Assembly (NCBI GenBank): GCA_963169055.1
Contig: CAUJFU010000187.1
Location: 1-12,333 of the forward strand
Reading direction: 5' to 3'
DNA from: Myxococcota bacterium
GTDB lineage: Bacteria > Myxococcota_C > UBA6777
DNA length: 12,333 nt
Shown: piece after piece, positions 1 to 6,952 of the stretch
Position numbering within the stretch: the first letter of the stretch is position 1
Layout of the letters: every line of letters starts with the position of its first letter
The notes under the pieces: generated by a model
What the model was told of the DNA's origin: nothing
Seen by the model: only the letters and a program-made list of their open reading frames with translations
Database searches by the model: none
Program-made: the position numbers and the translations under genes

Positions 1-12
1 GTATGAATGGTG

Positions 13-58
13 TTGTGGGGTGTCACCCCACACCCCACAAGGGAGCGCAGCTCCCTTG
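13..58. repeat. Two adjacent perfect hairpins (REP-like element)
   Basis: Positions 13-23 pair perfectly with 30-40 (11 bp stem TTGTGGGGTGT, 6-nt loop). Positions 38-46 pair perfectly with 50-58 (9 bp stem CAAGGGAGC, 3-nt loop). The stems share bases 38-40, so the full hairpins compete. Neither strand has a T-run after the stems, so this is not a textbook Rho-independent terminator. It lies about 150 bp past the stop of the leftward gene ending at 208. It looks like an intergenic REP-type palindromic element and may act as a bidirectional transcription or mRNA-end barrier; that role is inference. Confidence 0.7.
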
Positions 59-207
59 ACCCTCTTGTTGGTGGAGAGAGCAGGTCTTTTTCAAACCAGC
101 AGCACAGCCGCTTGAACTGTCGCGGACACGGCTTTTTTGGCGACTTCGAACGCTCGATGGTGATAGATAGGGCTGACATTCTACGAACACGAGGACACCC
201 GCTCGGC

Positions 208-1263
208 TTATGGATTGTTTCGCATCTCCTCGTGCCGAGGGAGGTTTTCGATGGGGCGGACTTTCTCTCCAAGGGCGCTGCGACCTTTATAAAACTCAGC
301 GTAACACTCCGGCACGCTGCGGCATTCACGGATCCAACTTCCGATCAAGGAGCGCCGAGCAACCGCTTCCACATCGAAGCCCCAGAGCATTGCCATCAGC
401 GGCCAAAGGAATAACTTTCCTTGCTGTACCCGCTGTTTTAAGATCGGCGGCACCACATCGCGACCGAACCAGCCTTGGATCGCGGAATCGATCGTGCCGG
501 CAAGGACTGAGCGAAATTGCTGTCGTTGGTAGATGTGCTCCAAGCAATCGCGGTAGAACATCGACCCAGCGGACGAAGGCTCTAAGCTCACCGCCCCAAG
601 GAATCCACCCGATTGCGTCAGTTCGGCCACCGCTCGAAGAGAAGCTGCGTCCGAAACTTGATTGAAACGATCTGTGCCAAGACCGACGACGAGTAATAAT
701 TTTGCCTTGAGTCCGGAAAGAGAAGCCACAGCGGCGATCGAGACAGCATCCTCGAGCGGATCGCCCAAACCTTCTTCGTCACCGGCCATAAGTGAATCTG
801 ACCCCCCATCAACCAAGACGATGGCGTCGATGGAGTGGTCGGCGATGAATTGGCTGTAGAGCCGTTCTAAAGCAGGCACCGTAAACGCCCGAGCGTAGTA
901 AGCATAGACGAAGTGCGGAGCAAAAGCGGGGTAGATCGTATCCAAGTACGAGCAGATGTGGACCTCGGGTCCGTAGTGGGCGTCGGCCACGTTGGTGGCG
1001 TTGACACGCACAGCGTTCGCTCCGTCCTCTGCGAAAACCGAGATGGCACCGTCGATCTTGGCGGGACTGCCGAAGGAATAGCTGCCGATCACCACTGTTT
1101 TGCCGAGGCGACGAAGCTCTGGGTAAAGCAGCAGGCTATGGACAAAGTCGAAGCCGCCGCCACAGCCACAAAGCAACACCGTGCGTATGGCGGGATCCGC
1201 CAACCGTGCGAGGAATGTAGGCAGGAGATGTGATATCTGTCGATCTTCGCGTAACGCTTCCAT
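208..1263 (-). CDS. DUF1152-type protein (351 aa)
   Basis: Cytosolic protein with no signal peptide or membrane helix; biochemical role unknown. Two conserved-looking blocks match my memory of DUF1152 proteins: a Gly-rich GCGGGFDFVH at residues 33-42, followed by an alternating beta/alpha pattern, and VDGGSDSLMAGDE at 151-163 followed by GLGDPLEDAVS. A third loop, VGLGTDRF, is at 193-200. The Gly-rich loop near the N-terminus suggests a Rossmann-like nucleotide or cofactor site, but that is inference. The ATG at 1263 has AGGA (minus strand, 1271-1274) 7 nt upstream, so the start is well supported; the stop is TAA at 208-210. The gene lies 69 bp downstream of the membrane-protein gene on the same strand and may be co-transcribed. 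Family assignment rests on motif memory, not a search. Confidence 0.85.
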   Translation of the reverse strand: MEALREDRQISHLLPTFLARLADPAIRTVLLCGCGGGFDFVHSLLLYPELRRLGKTVVIGSYSFGSPAKIDGAISVFAEDGANAVRVNATNVADAHYGPEVHICSYLDTIYPAFAPHFVYAYYARAFTVPALERLYSQFIADHSIDAIVLVDGGSDSLMAGDEEGLGDPLEDAVSIAAVASLSGLKAKLLLVVGLGTDRFNQVSDAASLRAVAELTQSGGFLGAVSLEPSSAGSMFYRDCLEHIYQRQQFRSVLAGTIDSAIQGWFGRDVVPPILKQRVQQGKLFLWPLMAMLWGFDVEAVARRSLIGSWIRECRSVPECYAEFYKGRSALGEKVRPIENLPRHEEMRNNP

Positions 1264-1293
1264 CGTTCTATCCTATGCAAACAAGGGGCGACT

Positions 1294-1318
1294 CAAACAA
1301 AAGTTGTGGGATTGTTTG
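1294..1318. other. Weak inverted repeat between the two leftward genes
   Basis: CAAACAA at 1294-1300 is the reverse complement of TTGTTTG at 1312-1318, with an 11-nt loop. It sits in the 69-bp gap between the stop of the membrane-protein gene and the start of the DUF1152 gene. It is AT-rich and short, so it is a poor terminator. It could be an operator or an mRNA-processing hairpin, or chance. Confidence 0.2.
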
Positions 1319-1332
1319 TGTGGGCGAGTGTC

Positions 1333-2823
1333 TCACCATTGCCCACGAAGGAGGGGGAGGTGGATCTCGACGCGGTTTGTGCCGGGGGCGGTGGGATCGT
1401 TGGTGAGGATGGGGATGGGAGCGCCAAGAGACCATTGCCCGTCGCTGTAGTTTGCGAGTGCGCCAAGGGAGGCGGTTTTACGGGGGGTTCCTTCTTCGCT
1501 CGATTCGGTGGGCATGCTGCCCGTGAGGAAAAAGGTGAGTACTTTTCCTGCGAGGCTGCTGAGGAGGATGGTGATCAACAAAGCGGGTGTGTTGAAGGTT
1601 GCGCCGACCGAGGCAAGCGTGAAGATGCCTCCGGCGAGAACGATCCCCAAGACGCCGCCGAGGTTGACAAACAAGGTTCGGCTGCGCGACCAGTCGAGCT
1701 TGTTTTGCAGAAATATCCCACCAAATAGCCCGCCATAGGCGGAGATCAACACAGGAATAATCAAGGACCAAGGGCTGGTGTTGCTCGCGCCTCCTGTGAT
1801 GAAGCTACCCCAGATCAAGCCCGTGTAGCCTGCCAACCAAGCACCCATCGACGAGCCGAGTGCGATCTGGCCGGCGGTCGGTCGCGCAAAACGCGGGATG
1901 ATCACGCCCGCTGTGTAGCCAATGAGCGGCCCAAGGAAAAGAAATTTGAACATCTCGTTTTGGACGTTGCTTCCTGAAAAGCCCGAAAGCAGCATCCCGC
2001 CCGTAAGCAAGCCCCAAAACATCCCAACGCTGGCGCTGCTGGCTTGCCCGGGTGTCATCTCGCTGTTCATCGTGCCTAAGATCGAGGACACGACCGCAGC
2101 CGCAGTAAAACCAAGCAAAGACAAACCCACCCATCCATTGCCCGGGTTGTTTGCGGAGATAAACGCAAAGGGCATCATCGCGCCAAAATAGATGCCGTAA
2201 AGGCTGGTCATGACGATGAACTCGACGCGCCCACGCTGATCGAGTCCGTTGGGAGATAAGGGTATGTTTTGCTGGATGTTTTGGTAACTTTCTTTCTGCG
2301 TGTCCCATTGAAGGAGATGAAGTTTGGCGATGCGGGCGATGCGGGTGTTTGCGTAGTACAAGAGGATGTGTTGGAGATAAGAGCGGGCCATGCGGGTATA
2401 GCGGATCCGCCGAAAGCGTAGGGCGGTGTGGTAGAGGATCGAGGCGAGAGCTTCTTGACACGGGCGGGAACAGTCCTTGGGGGGCAGCGCGAACTCGAGT
2501 TCTTTGAGGGTGGTGGGATCGATCTGGAGATCTTCTTGGAGAAGCATACGCTTCCGCGCTTCGATAGAGGAAAACGGTGCGATGCGTTCTTCAGAAGTTT
2601 GGGAAGAGGGGGTGGCTCGTCCTTGGAGGGCTGGAGTGGGCCGTGAGGTGGGTGTGATGGAAGAGGGTGAAAGGCTCGGTGGTTTGGAGGGAATGGAGGT
2701 AGGAGTGGGGCTTTGGGCCAAAGAAAGCGTCGAAAAGAGCGAGAGGATAGAAAAGGCCAAGGAAGGAAAGAGCGAGCGGATCGGGAAGGCTACAGCGTGG
2801 AGAGGTGGTTGCTTGGTTTGCAT
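1333..2823 (-). CDS. Signal peptide, helical domain and eight-helix membrane protein, family unknown (496 aa)
   Basis: I do not recognise the family. The start at 2823 is chosen because AAAGGAG (minus strand, 2830-2836) lies 6 nt upstream; an in-frame start at 2922 would add 33 residues and bury the signal peptide. Residues 1-36 form a signal peptide (hydrophobic FPSLAFSILSLFSTLSLA, cleavage near 36/37). A Ser/Pro/Thr-rich stretch follows to about 80. Residues about 80-190 are charged and helical and could be TPR-like (a weak guess); they contain a CSRPC pair. From about 195 to 440 there are about eight Gly-rich membrane helices with small-residue packing motifs such as GGLFGGIF. A short polar tail ends in PLLRGQW. 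The large domain before the helices should be periplasmic if the signal is cleaved. It is the first gene of a leftward pair with the DUF1152 gene. Confidence 0.85.
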   Translation of the reverse strand: MQTKQPPLHAVAFPIRSLFPSLAFSILSLFSTLSLAQSPTPTSIPSKPPSLSPSSITPTSRPTPALQGRATPSSQTSEERIAPFSSIEARKRMLLQEDLQIDPTTLKELEFALPPKDCSRPCQEALASILYHTALRFRRIRYTRMARSYLQHILLYYANTRIARIAKLHLLQWDTQKESYQNIQQNIPLSPNGLDQRGRVEFIVMTSLYGIYFGAMMPFAFISANNPGNGWVGLSLLGFTAAAVVSSILGTMNSEMTPGQASSASVGMFWGLLTGGMLLSGFSGSNVQNEMFKFLFLGPLIGYTAGVIIPRFARPTAGQIALGSSMGAWLAGYTGLIWGSFITGGASNTSPWSLIIPVLISAYGGLFGGIFLQNKLDWSRSRTLFVNLGGVLGIVLAGGIFTLASVGATFNTPALLITILLSSLAGKVLTFFLTGSMPTESSEEGTPRKTASLGALANYSDGQWSLGAPIPILTNDPTAPGTNRVEIHLPLLRGQW

Positions 2824-2936
2824 CAGGCGCTCCTTTGGGGATATCTGTTGAAGGGAAGAGTGTGGGCGCGAGTGTGTGGGGATCATCCTCTCTGAACAGA
2901 GTGTGGGAGGCTTGTTCCGCAAGTCTAGTGCCGCGA

Positions 2937-2950
2937 CTGATAACTATCAG
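2937..2950. promoter_or_regulatory. Candidate operator dyad CTGATA-2-TATCAG
   Basis: A perfect 6-2-6 inverted repeat, 114 bp upstream of the membrane-protein start at 2823. The size fits a small dimeric repressor site, but no cognate regulator is visible and chance cannot be excluded. Confidence 0.25.
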
Positions 2951-3221
2951 AGAATGCCTGAGCTTTTTTGTTTTTTCTTTGCCGTGGTGGTTGCGGCTTG
3001 CGGAGAGAAAGCCGTGTTCGTGTTGTTTCAAACAAAAACAAGGGAGGCGTTTGGGTGAGGTGTGTGTGGGAAAAGAGACACCGCGAGTTTGGATCGCTTG
3101 GAGGACAGCGGCAGGGTTGTACTCCACCGAAGGGGAGGGGGATGCTCCACGCTGGAGGAAAAGGAGAGCGAGAGGGATCTTGGCGGGTCACCGATTCATC
3201 GATTTTTCTTTTGTTTTTCAT

Positions 3222-3235
3222 CGTTTTGTAAAACG
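3222..3235. promoter_or_regulatory. Candidate operator dyad CGTTTT-2-AAAACG
   Basis: A perfect 6-2-6 inverted repeat in the AT-rich stretch about 97 bp upstream of the lipoprotein start at 3332, so placed where a promoter-proximal operator would be. It may be chance in AT-rich DNA. Confidence 0.25.
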
Positions 3236-3331
3236 TTGTAATGTGGCATGATCTTTGTTTATGTGCTTTTCCAACTACCGACAACGCGCCGTATCGGGTC
3301 GCCGTTTTGATAGAGAAGGAAGTATCGGGTT

Positions 3332-4051
3332 ATGTTTGGAAAGAGCAACACAACACAAGGTCAAGTCATCCGTATGTGGGTCGGTCGAGCAGCGCGTGTG
3401 GCCCAATGGGCGTTTGTGGGTTGGGTGTTGCAAGGCTGCATCCCGACAAGTGCGGTGCAGGCGACACCAACCCAAGAAGATACCTCGGTGATGGCGATCT
3501 CGCGGCATCAAAGCGACGCAGAGGCCGTTTCTTCGCTGCGTTTTGGCCCGTACCAAGTCAAAGAAGTGCGGCGCAACGCCAGTCCGATCTCTTCGCTAGA
3601 CGAGGCATCAGGAGAAAGCCGAGATGTCGGGCATTATCAAGGGTATGCTTTTCGTTTGGAAGGTCGGGAAGCGCCCGTCGTGGGGGCTTGTACTGCCGAG
3701 TTTCGCCAAGACCAACAAAAACAAGCTTTTGAGTGTGAGTTGGCGGGCCGAACCAACAAACGCTGGCAGGTGCGCTTGCAAGGCGCTACGCCTGAGGCGC
3801 TTTCGGGCGCAGTGGCCGACGAAGGAACCACGATGCAGATCGTGAAAGAGCATTTCGTCCAAGCGGCTGTCCCGCAAGCGATCCAAAAAGCCGATTATTA
3901 TATCCTCAAACAAGGCCGATTGGTGGGGGCTTTGCACAAACAACAAAGCATCGTCTGGATCAGACCGAACCTTACGCCCCATGAACGCGAGTTGGTGGCG
4001 AGCGCGACGGCTGCTCTGTTGCTCTTGCAAAAAGCACCGAGCACACGTTAA
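3332..4051 (+). CDS. Putative lipoprotein, family unknown (239 aa)
   Basis: I do not recognise the family. The start at 3332 is preceded by GAAGGAAG (3315-3322) with 9 nt spacing. The in-frame ATG at 3374 (residue 15) would give a more typical 22-residue lipoprotein signal but has a worse ribosome site. Residues 16-35 form a short hydrophobic segment ending in VLQGC, a loose lipobox with the modifiable Cys at 36. The mature part has no membrane helix, looks mixed alpha/beta, and has two Cys in the central beta-rich region (GACTAEF and AFECEL) that could form a disulfide. The C-terminus is helical (ERELVASATAALLLLQ). Envelope location is inferred from the signal. A duplicated 35-bp element begins in its last codons. 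Confidence 0.8.
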   Translation: MFGKSNTTQGQVIRMWVGRAARVAQWAFVGWVLQGCIPTSAVQATPTQEDTSVMAISRHQSDAEAVSSLRFGPYQVKEVRRNASPISSLDEASGESRDVGHYQGYAFRLEGREAPVVGACTAEFRQDQQKQAFECELAGRTNKRWQVRLQGATPEALSGAVADEGTTMQIVKEHFVQAAVPQAIQKADYYILKQGRLVGALHKQQSIVWIRPNLTPHERELVASATAALLLLQKAPSTR

Positions 4052-4075
4052 CCCGTAGGATGTAGGGAGATCGAA
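4041..4075 (+). repeat. 35-bp direct repeat, copy 1
   Basis: Begins GCACACGTTAACCCGTAGGA and includes the stop codon (4049-4051) of the lipoprotein gene. It matches 4113-4147 at 33 of 35 positions, with the two starts 72 bp apart. Confidence 0.9.
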
Positions 4076-4112
4076 TGATCCCTCTCTCGACTAACGCTCG
4101 AACCATCCAAAA

Positions 4113-4147
4113 GCACACGTTAATCCGCAGGATGTAGGGAGATCGAA
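4113..4147 (+). repeat. 35-bp direct repeat, copy 2
   Basis: Begins GCACACGTTAATCCGCAGGA and differs from copy 1 at two positions, both C/T changes. It lies in non-coding DNA 148 bp before the trhA-type start. Similarity may extend left into CAAAA-GCAC, with copy 1 carrying an extra 7-nt CGAGCAC. Confidence 0.9.
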
Positions 4148-4294
4148 GGCGGACGGACTGGACGTTCTGTCACCTTTTTGTCATTTCAGGGGCGTAGGGG
4201 TGCATGGGGAAAAGGGGATGGTGTATGTTCTTCTTCGGCGGGTGGTGTTGTTTGCGCCACCGAAAAGAATCGAAGAGTGCCGAAGGAGTGTTGG

Positions 4295-4996
4295 ATGTAC
4301 GATACAACCCGATCTTACGATGATATCGCGACGCATGAAGTCTGCCCTGTTTCTCGACAATCCCCGAAAGAAGAGCGTGCAAACGCATGGACGCATGGTT
4401 TGGGGCTGGCTTTTAGCGTGGTGGGGTTGGTGGTTTTGACCTTGTATTCGCTGTCTCAGCGCAATTGGACGGCGTTTGTGTGTTGTGGGATCTTCGGTTT
4501 GACGATGGTGATGACCTACGCAGCGTCGATGTTTTATCACAGCGCAACACGCGAAGAGCGGAAGCGTTTGTTGCAGGTTTGGGATCACGTTTGCATCTAT
4601 TTGTTGATCGCGGGATCATATACGCCGATCGCTGTCTTGGGCCTGAAAGGGTGGTGGGGATGGGCGCTGTTAAGTTTTGCGTGGAGTTTTGCCGTGATCG
4701 GGATCGCTATGAAAGTCTTGATCAAGCGGCGTTATCACTTTGTTGAGACGATGTTGTATCTGTTGATGGGTTGGGCGGCGATGGTTGTGATCGTGCCGTT
4801 GTACACCAGCTTGCCGTCGTTGGGGTTTGCGCTGTTGGTAGCGGGTGGAGTGGCGTATAGTTTGGGGGTGATCTTTTATCTCAGCCACCGCCTGCCTTAT
4901 CACCACGCGATCTGGCATCTGTTTGTGATGGCGGGTAGCGCGTGTCACTTTTTCGCTGTGTTGGTGTTGTTGATGTTCTCGGTGCATGGGGCTTGA
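4295..4996 (+). CDS. trhA: PAQR / hemolysin III family membrane protein (233 aa)
   Basis: Inner-membrane protein with seven helices of the PAQR family (hemolysin III, TrhA/YqfA). Family members are linked to membrane-fluidity homeostasis and fold around a metal site. Visible signatures: E27..NAWTH34 before helix 1; SMFYH82 at the end of helix 2; WDHVCIYLLIAGSYTP at 96-111; HAIWH (H204, H208) and H218 in the last helix. By analogy with adiponectin receptors, H82, H204 and H208 would bind zinc. The ATG at 4295 has AAGGAG (4283-4288) 6 nt upstream, which rules out the longer open frame from 4178. The length is normal for the family. A haemolysin activity should not be assumed from the old name. 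It is alone or follows the lipoprotein gene after a 243-bp gap, and converges with the isomerase gene. Confidence 0.95.
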   Translation: MYDTTRSYDDIATHEVCPVSRQSPKEERANAWTHGLGLAFSVVGLVVLTLYSLSQRNWTAFVCCGIFGLTMVMTYAASMFYHSATREERKRLLQVWDHVCIYLLIAGSYTPIAVLGLKGWWGWALLSFAWSFAVIGIAMKVLIKRRYHFVETMLYLLMGWAAMVVIVPLYTSLPSLGFALLVAGGVAYSLGVIFYLSHRLPYHHAIWHLFVMAGSACHFFAVLVLLMFSVHGA

Positions 4997-5061
4997 TCGA
5001 AAGGATGATCGGGGTGGTCAAGGATCTTCGTGCGTAGAAGGCGGATATTGGGGGGGGTAGG

Positions 5062-6645
5062 TTAGGGATCTTTCGGGGCCCAAGAGACTTTGTATTCGAT
5101 ATCGGCTTCGCGTTTGAGTTTTTTGAGTTCGTTTTCGAGGTGGCTTTGGAGTTTGCCCATGCGCAATTCGCGGACAAGTTGTTCTTGGACTTGGGCGAAG
5201 GGGGGCGGTGTCTTTTTGTGTGTCACTTGGAGGATATGGAAGCCAAGAGAAGAGCGGATGGGGCCGCGTATCTCTTGAAGATCCATGGAAAAGATCACTT
5301 GATCCAGTTCTTTTACAGCATCGCCGCTTCCAAGGAATCCGAGATCGCCGCCCTGTTCTCCGCTCAGATCGTCGGAGTGCTTCTTGGCGAGGGCGACAAA
5401 GTCCGCTTTGGGGGCTTGCACTTCGGTGAGGATCTTTTGGGCGCGTGCTTCGGCTTTTTGGATCTCTTCGGAGGTTGGGGTTTCGCTGAGGTTGACGAGA
5501 ATGTGCCGAACGCGAACTTGGCCTTTGCCGAGCGTTTCGTCATATCGGCGTTTTACATCTTGCGGAGAGAGCGGATAGTCGCGTGCGATGTGTTGCATAT
5601 ACAGGTTGGTAATCATCTGTAGGCGGAGATAGCGGGAAAATTGAGCCTCGCTAAGGCTGCGGGTACGTAAAAATTGAGCGATCGTGGTGCCGGGGGGTTG
5701 GGCTGCAAGAAACAGACGTACAGCTTCTCTTTGCTCTTGCGGCCCGTAGGGAACGCCGACTTGGGCGGCTTTTTGAGAAACGAGGATCTGGCTGACAAGT
5801 CCTTCGAGCGTTTTCTTGCGGATCTCGTCGAGCATCGCATCGTTGAGTTCGATGGCTTGTTGAGAGAGGACGAGCTGTTTGGCTTGTTCAAAGGCCACGC
5901 GAAAAGTGATCGCGTCGATCTCTTCGCTGTTGATCATCGCGATGACGCCCGATGTTGGAAGCGAAAACGGTGCAGAGGCCGAAGGATCGGCTTTTTTGTT
6001 CGCTTTGGCCTCTTTGGGGTCGGTGTCTTTGGTGTCGGTGTCTTTGGTGTCGGTATCTTTGGTGTCGGTATCTTTGGTGTCGGTATCTTTGGGGGAGTTT
6101 GGGGAAGAGGTCGGGCGCGAAGAGCCGGAGGTTGGGCGTGAGGTTGGAGTGGAAGGCTCGGTGGTATCGCTGTTTTCGTTCGGATTGAGTTGGAGGGAGA
6201 GGCCATCTTGGGAGGGCGGTGTGAGTCCGCTGTTGTCGCCAAGGGAAGGCATGGTCAGACCGAGGCCGAAACCTTTGGTGGGGGCTTGAAGTCCAAGCCC
6301 TGCAGTTGGAGCGGGGGAGGGCGTTTCGCCTTCTTTGCGCGCAAAGAGGGCTTTTTTGGGCCACTTGTCGTCTTCGTTTTCACCGAGGCGGGGTGCGGGC
6401 AGTTCCATTTGTGCTGAAGGAAGGCCGATAGAGGGCATCGTCGAGGGTTGATCGGATTTGAGATGGTTGGCTGGTTGGGTTGTGGTTGGCGGTTGTTCGG
6501 GCGTTTGTGCGCTTTTTGTGGCGGTGGTGGACTCTTGGGTGGGGGTTCCGTGGGTGCTGTAGGGATCTTTGCATCCAAGGAAAACGGTTGCGAGAAAAAG
6601 CAGAGCGAAGGGGGTGGTGTAGGCTGGCTTGTTGAGGCAGGCCAT
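5062..6645 (-). CDS. SurA/parvulin-type peptidyl-prolyl isomerase lipoprotein (527 aa)
   Basis: Periplasmic folding factor of the SurA/PrsA/PpiD kind. Residues 1-24 are a lipoprotein signal (hydrophobic FALLFLATVFLG) with the acceptor Cys at 25. Residues 26 to about 230 are Pro/Thr/Ser-rich and look disordered, including five KDTDT/P units at 186-210. A SurA-N-like helical chaperone region starts near 232 (VIAMINSEEIDAITF) and runs to about 375. The parvulin domain is about 378-475, with VRHILV, FVALAKKHSDD, the GGDLGFLG loop and LGFHILQV. A charged helical tail follows, which in this family packs with the N-terminal chaperone helices. The ATG at 6645 is the only in-frame start next to the signal; its AGGAG (minus strand, 6659-6663) is 13 nt away, unusually far. 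It is divergent from the kinase gene. SurA orthology is not claimed, since lipidation and the tether differ from enteric SurA. Confidence 0.92.
   Translation of the reverse strand: MACLNKPAYTTPFALLFLATVFLGCKDPYSTHGTPTQESTTATKSAQTPEQPPTTTQPANHLKSDQPSTMPSIGLPSAQMELPAPRLGENEDDKWPKKALFARKEGETPSPAPTAGLGLQAPTKGFGLGLTMPSLGDNSGLTPPSQDGLSLQLNPNENSDTTEPSTPTSRPTSGSSRPTSSPNSPKDTDTKDTDTKDTDTKDTDTKDTDPKEAKANKKADPSASAPFSLPTSGVIAMINSEEIDAITFRVAFEQAKQLVLSQQAIELNDAMLDEIRKKTLEGLVSQILVSQKAAQVGVPYGPQEQREAVRLFLAAQPPGTTIAQFLRTRSLSEAQFSRYLRLQMITNLYMQHIARDYPLSPQDVKRRYDETLGKGQVRVRHILVNLSETPTSEEIQKAEARAQKILTEVQAPKADFVALAKKHSDDLSGEQGGDLGFLGSGDAVKELDQVIFSMDLQEIRGPIRSSLGFHILQVTHKKTPPPFAQVQEQLVRELRMGKLQSHLENELKKLKREADIEYKVSWAPKDP
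6016..6090 (-). repeat. Five 15-bp tandem repeats inside the isomerase gene
   Basis: Units at 6016, 6031, 6046, 6061 and 6076. The last three are identical (GGTGTCGGTATCTTT on the plus strand); the first two each differ at one or two positions. They encode four KDTDT units and one KDTDP. The period is a multiple of three, so gain or loss of units keeps the frame. Confidence 0.95.
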
Positions 6646-6952
6646 CGTTGTCTTTTTGCTCCTGTGGCTTTGTTTGAAAATCTTTCTTGGGGATATCAGT
6701 CCAATGGGTCGTATCGGTCGGTAGTTTGCACACAGACGACCTTTTGTGCAAGCGTCGTGCAGGTATGGAGGGGGGAGATAGGAATTCTTTATTTGAGAGG
6801 TTGCGGCTTGAGAGCGACTAAGGAAGGACTGAAATAGGATGGATGGTGCGAAGGTTCTTTTTATTTCGGGGCTTGGCAATCGCGTTCGCGGTGTGTAAGA
6901 CTCGGATGTGTGGATGGTGTTTGTGGTTGCTCTTGCCTCGCGGAGTTGTTTT
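6646..6952. other. 307-bp divergent intergenic region between isomerase and kinase
   Basis: No gene seen. It must hold the promoters of both divergent genes. On the plus strand TTGAGA (6808-6813) is followed 17 nt later by GAAATA, a weak -35/-10 match. A TTGCAC/GTGCAA dyad lies at 6726-6751. TTGGGGATATC at 6687-6697 recurs at 2835-2845, also just upstream of a leftward gene. Confidence 0.5.
6726..6751. promoter_or_regulatory. Candidate operator dyad TTGCAC-14-GTGCAA
   Basis: Perfect 6-bp arms separated by 14 nt, about 80 bp upstream of the isomerase start and 200 bp upstream of the kinase start. Spacing and position would suit a regulator shared by the divergent genes. Unproven; the arms are short. 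Confidence 0.22.

Larger units (their letters stand above)
2824..3331. other. 508-bp divergent intergenic region
   Basis: No convincing gene: the open frames here lack a good ribosome site and any recognisable product. It must carry the promoters of the leftward membrane-protein gene and the rightward lipoprotein gene. I see no strong -35/-10 pair on either strand. It contains several short perfect dyads with the same 2-nt spacer: CTCTG/CAGAG at 2890-2901, CTGATA/TATCAG at 2937-2950 and CGTTTT/AAAACG at 3222-3235. TTGTTT/AAACAA at 3023-3035 has a 1-nt spacer. The part from about 3200 to 3265 is AT-rich and is the likeliest promoter area for the rightward gene. Confidence 0.6.

Noticed and set aside
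7-665. Rightward open frames at 7-414 and 210-665
   Set aside because: They lie mostly antisense to the DUF1152 gene, have no clear ribosome site or recognisable product, and the first begins in the hairpin element.
2591-3251. Open frames on both strands across the 2824-3331 gap (up to 178 aa)
   Set aside because: Low-complexity compositions, no good ribosome site, no domain, and partial overlap with the signal-peptide region of the leftward gene in another frame.
3241-3732. 163-aa rightward open frame overlapping the lipoprotein gene
   Set aside because: Shadow of the gene starting at 3332, which has a ribosome site and a signal sequence.
4061-4090. Terminator after the lipoprotein gene (AGGGAGATC...GATCCCT)
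   Set aside because: The stem needs a 2-nt bulge and has no T-run; the direct repeat is the stronger signal here.
4178-4294. 39-residue N-terminal extension of the trhA-type protein
   Set aside because: The start at 4295 has an ideal ribosome site, and the extension has no PAQR similarity.
4997-5061. Rho-independent terminator between the convergent trhA-type and isomerase genes
   Set aside because: Only a 4-bp CTTC/GAAG stem and no T-run; not supportable.
6016-6090. CRISPR array
   Set aside because: Head-to-tail 15-bp units with no spacers, inside a coding frame.
5674-6364. Repeated-motif proteins read opposite the 15-bp repeats (GVFGVG- or RHQRY-like)
   Set aside because: Off-frame readings of the minisatellite inside the isomerase gene.
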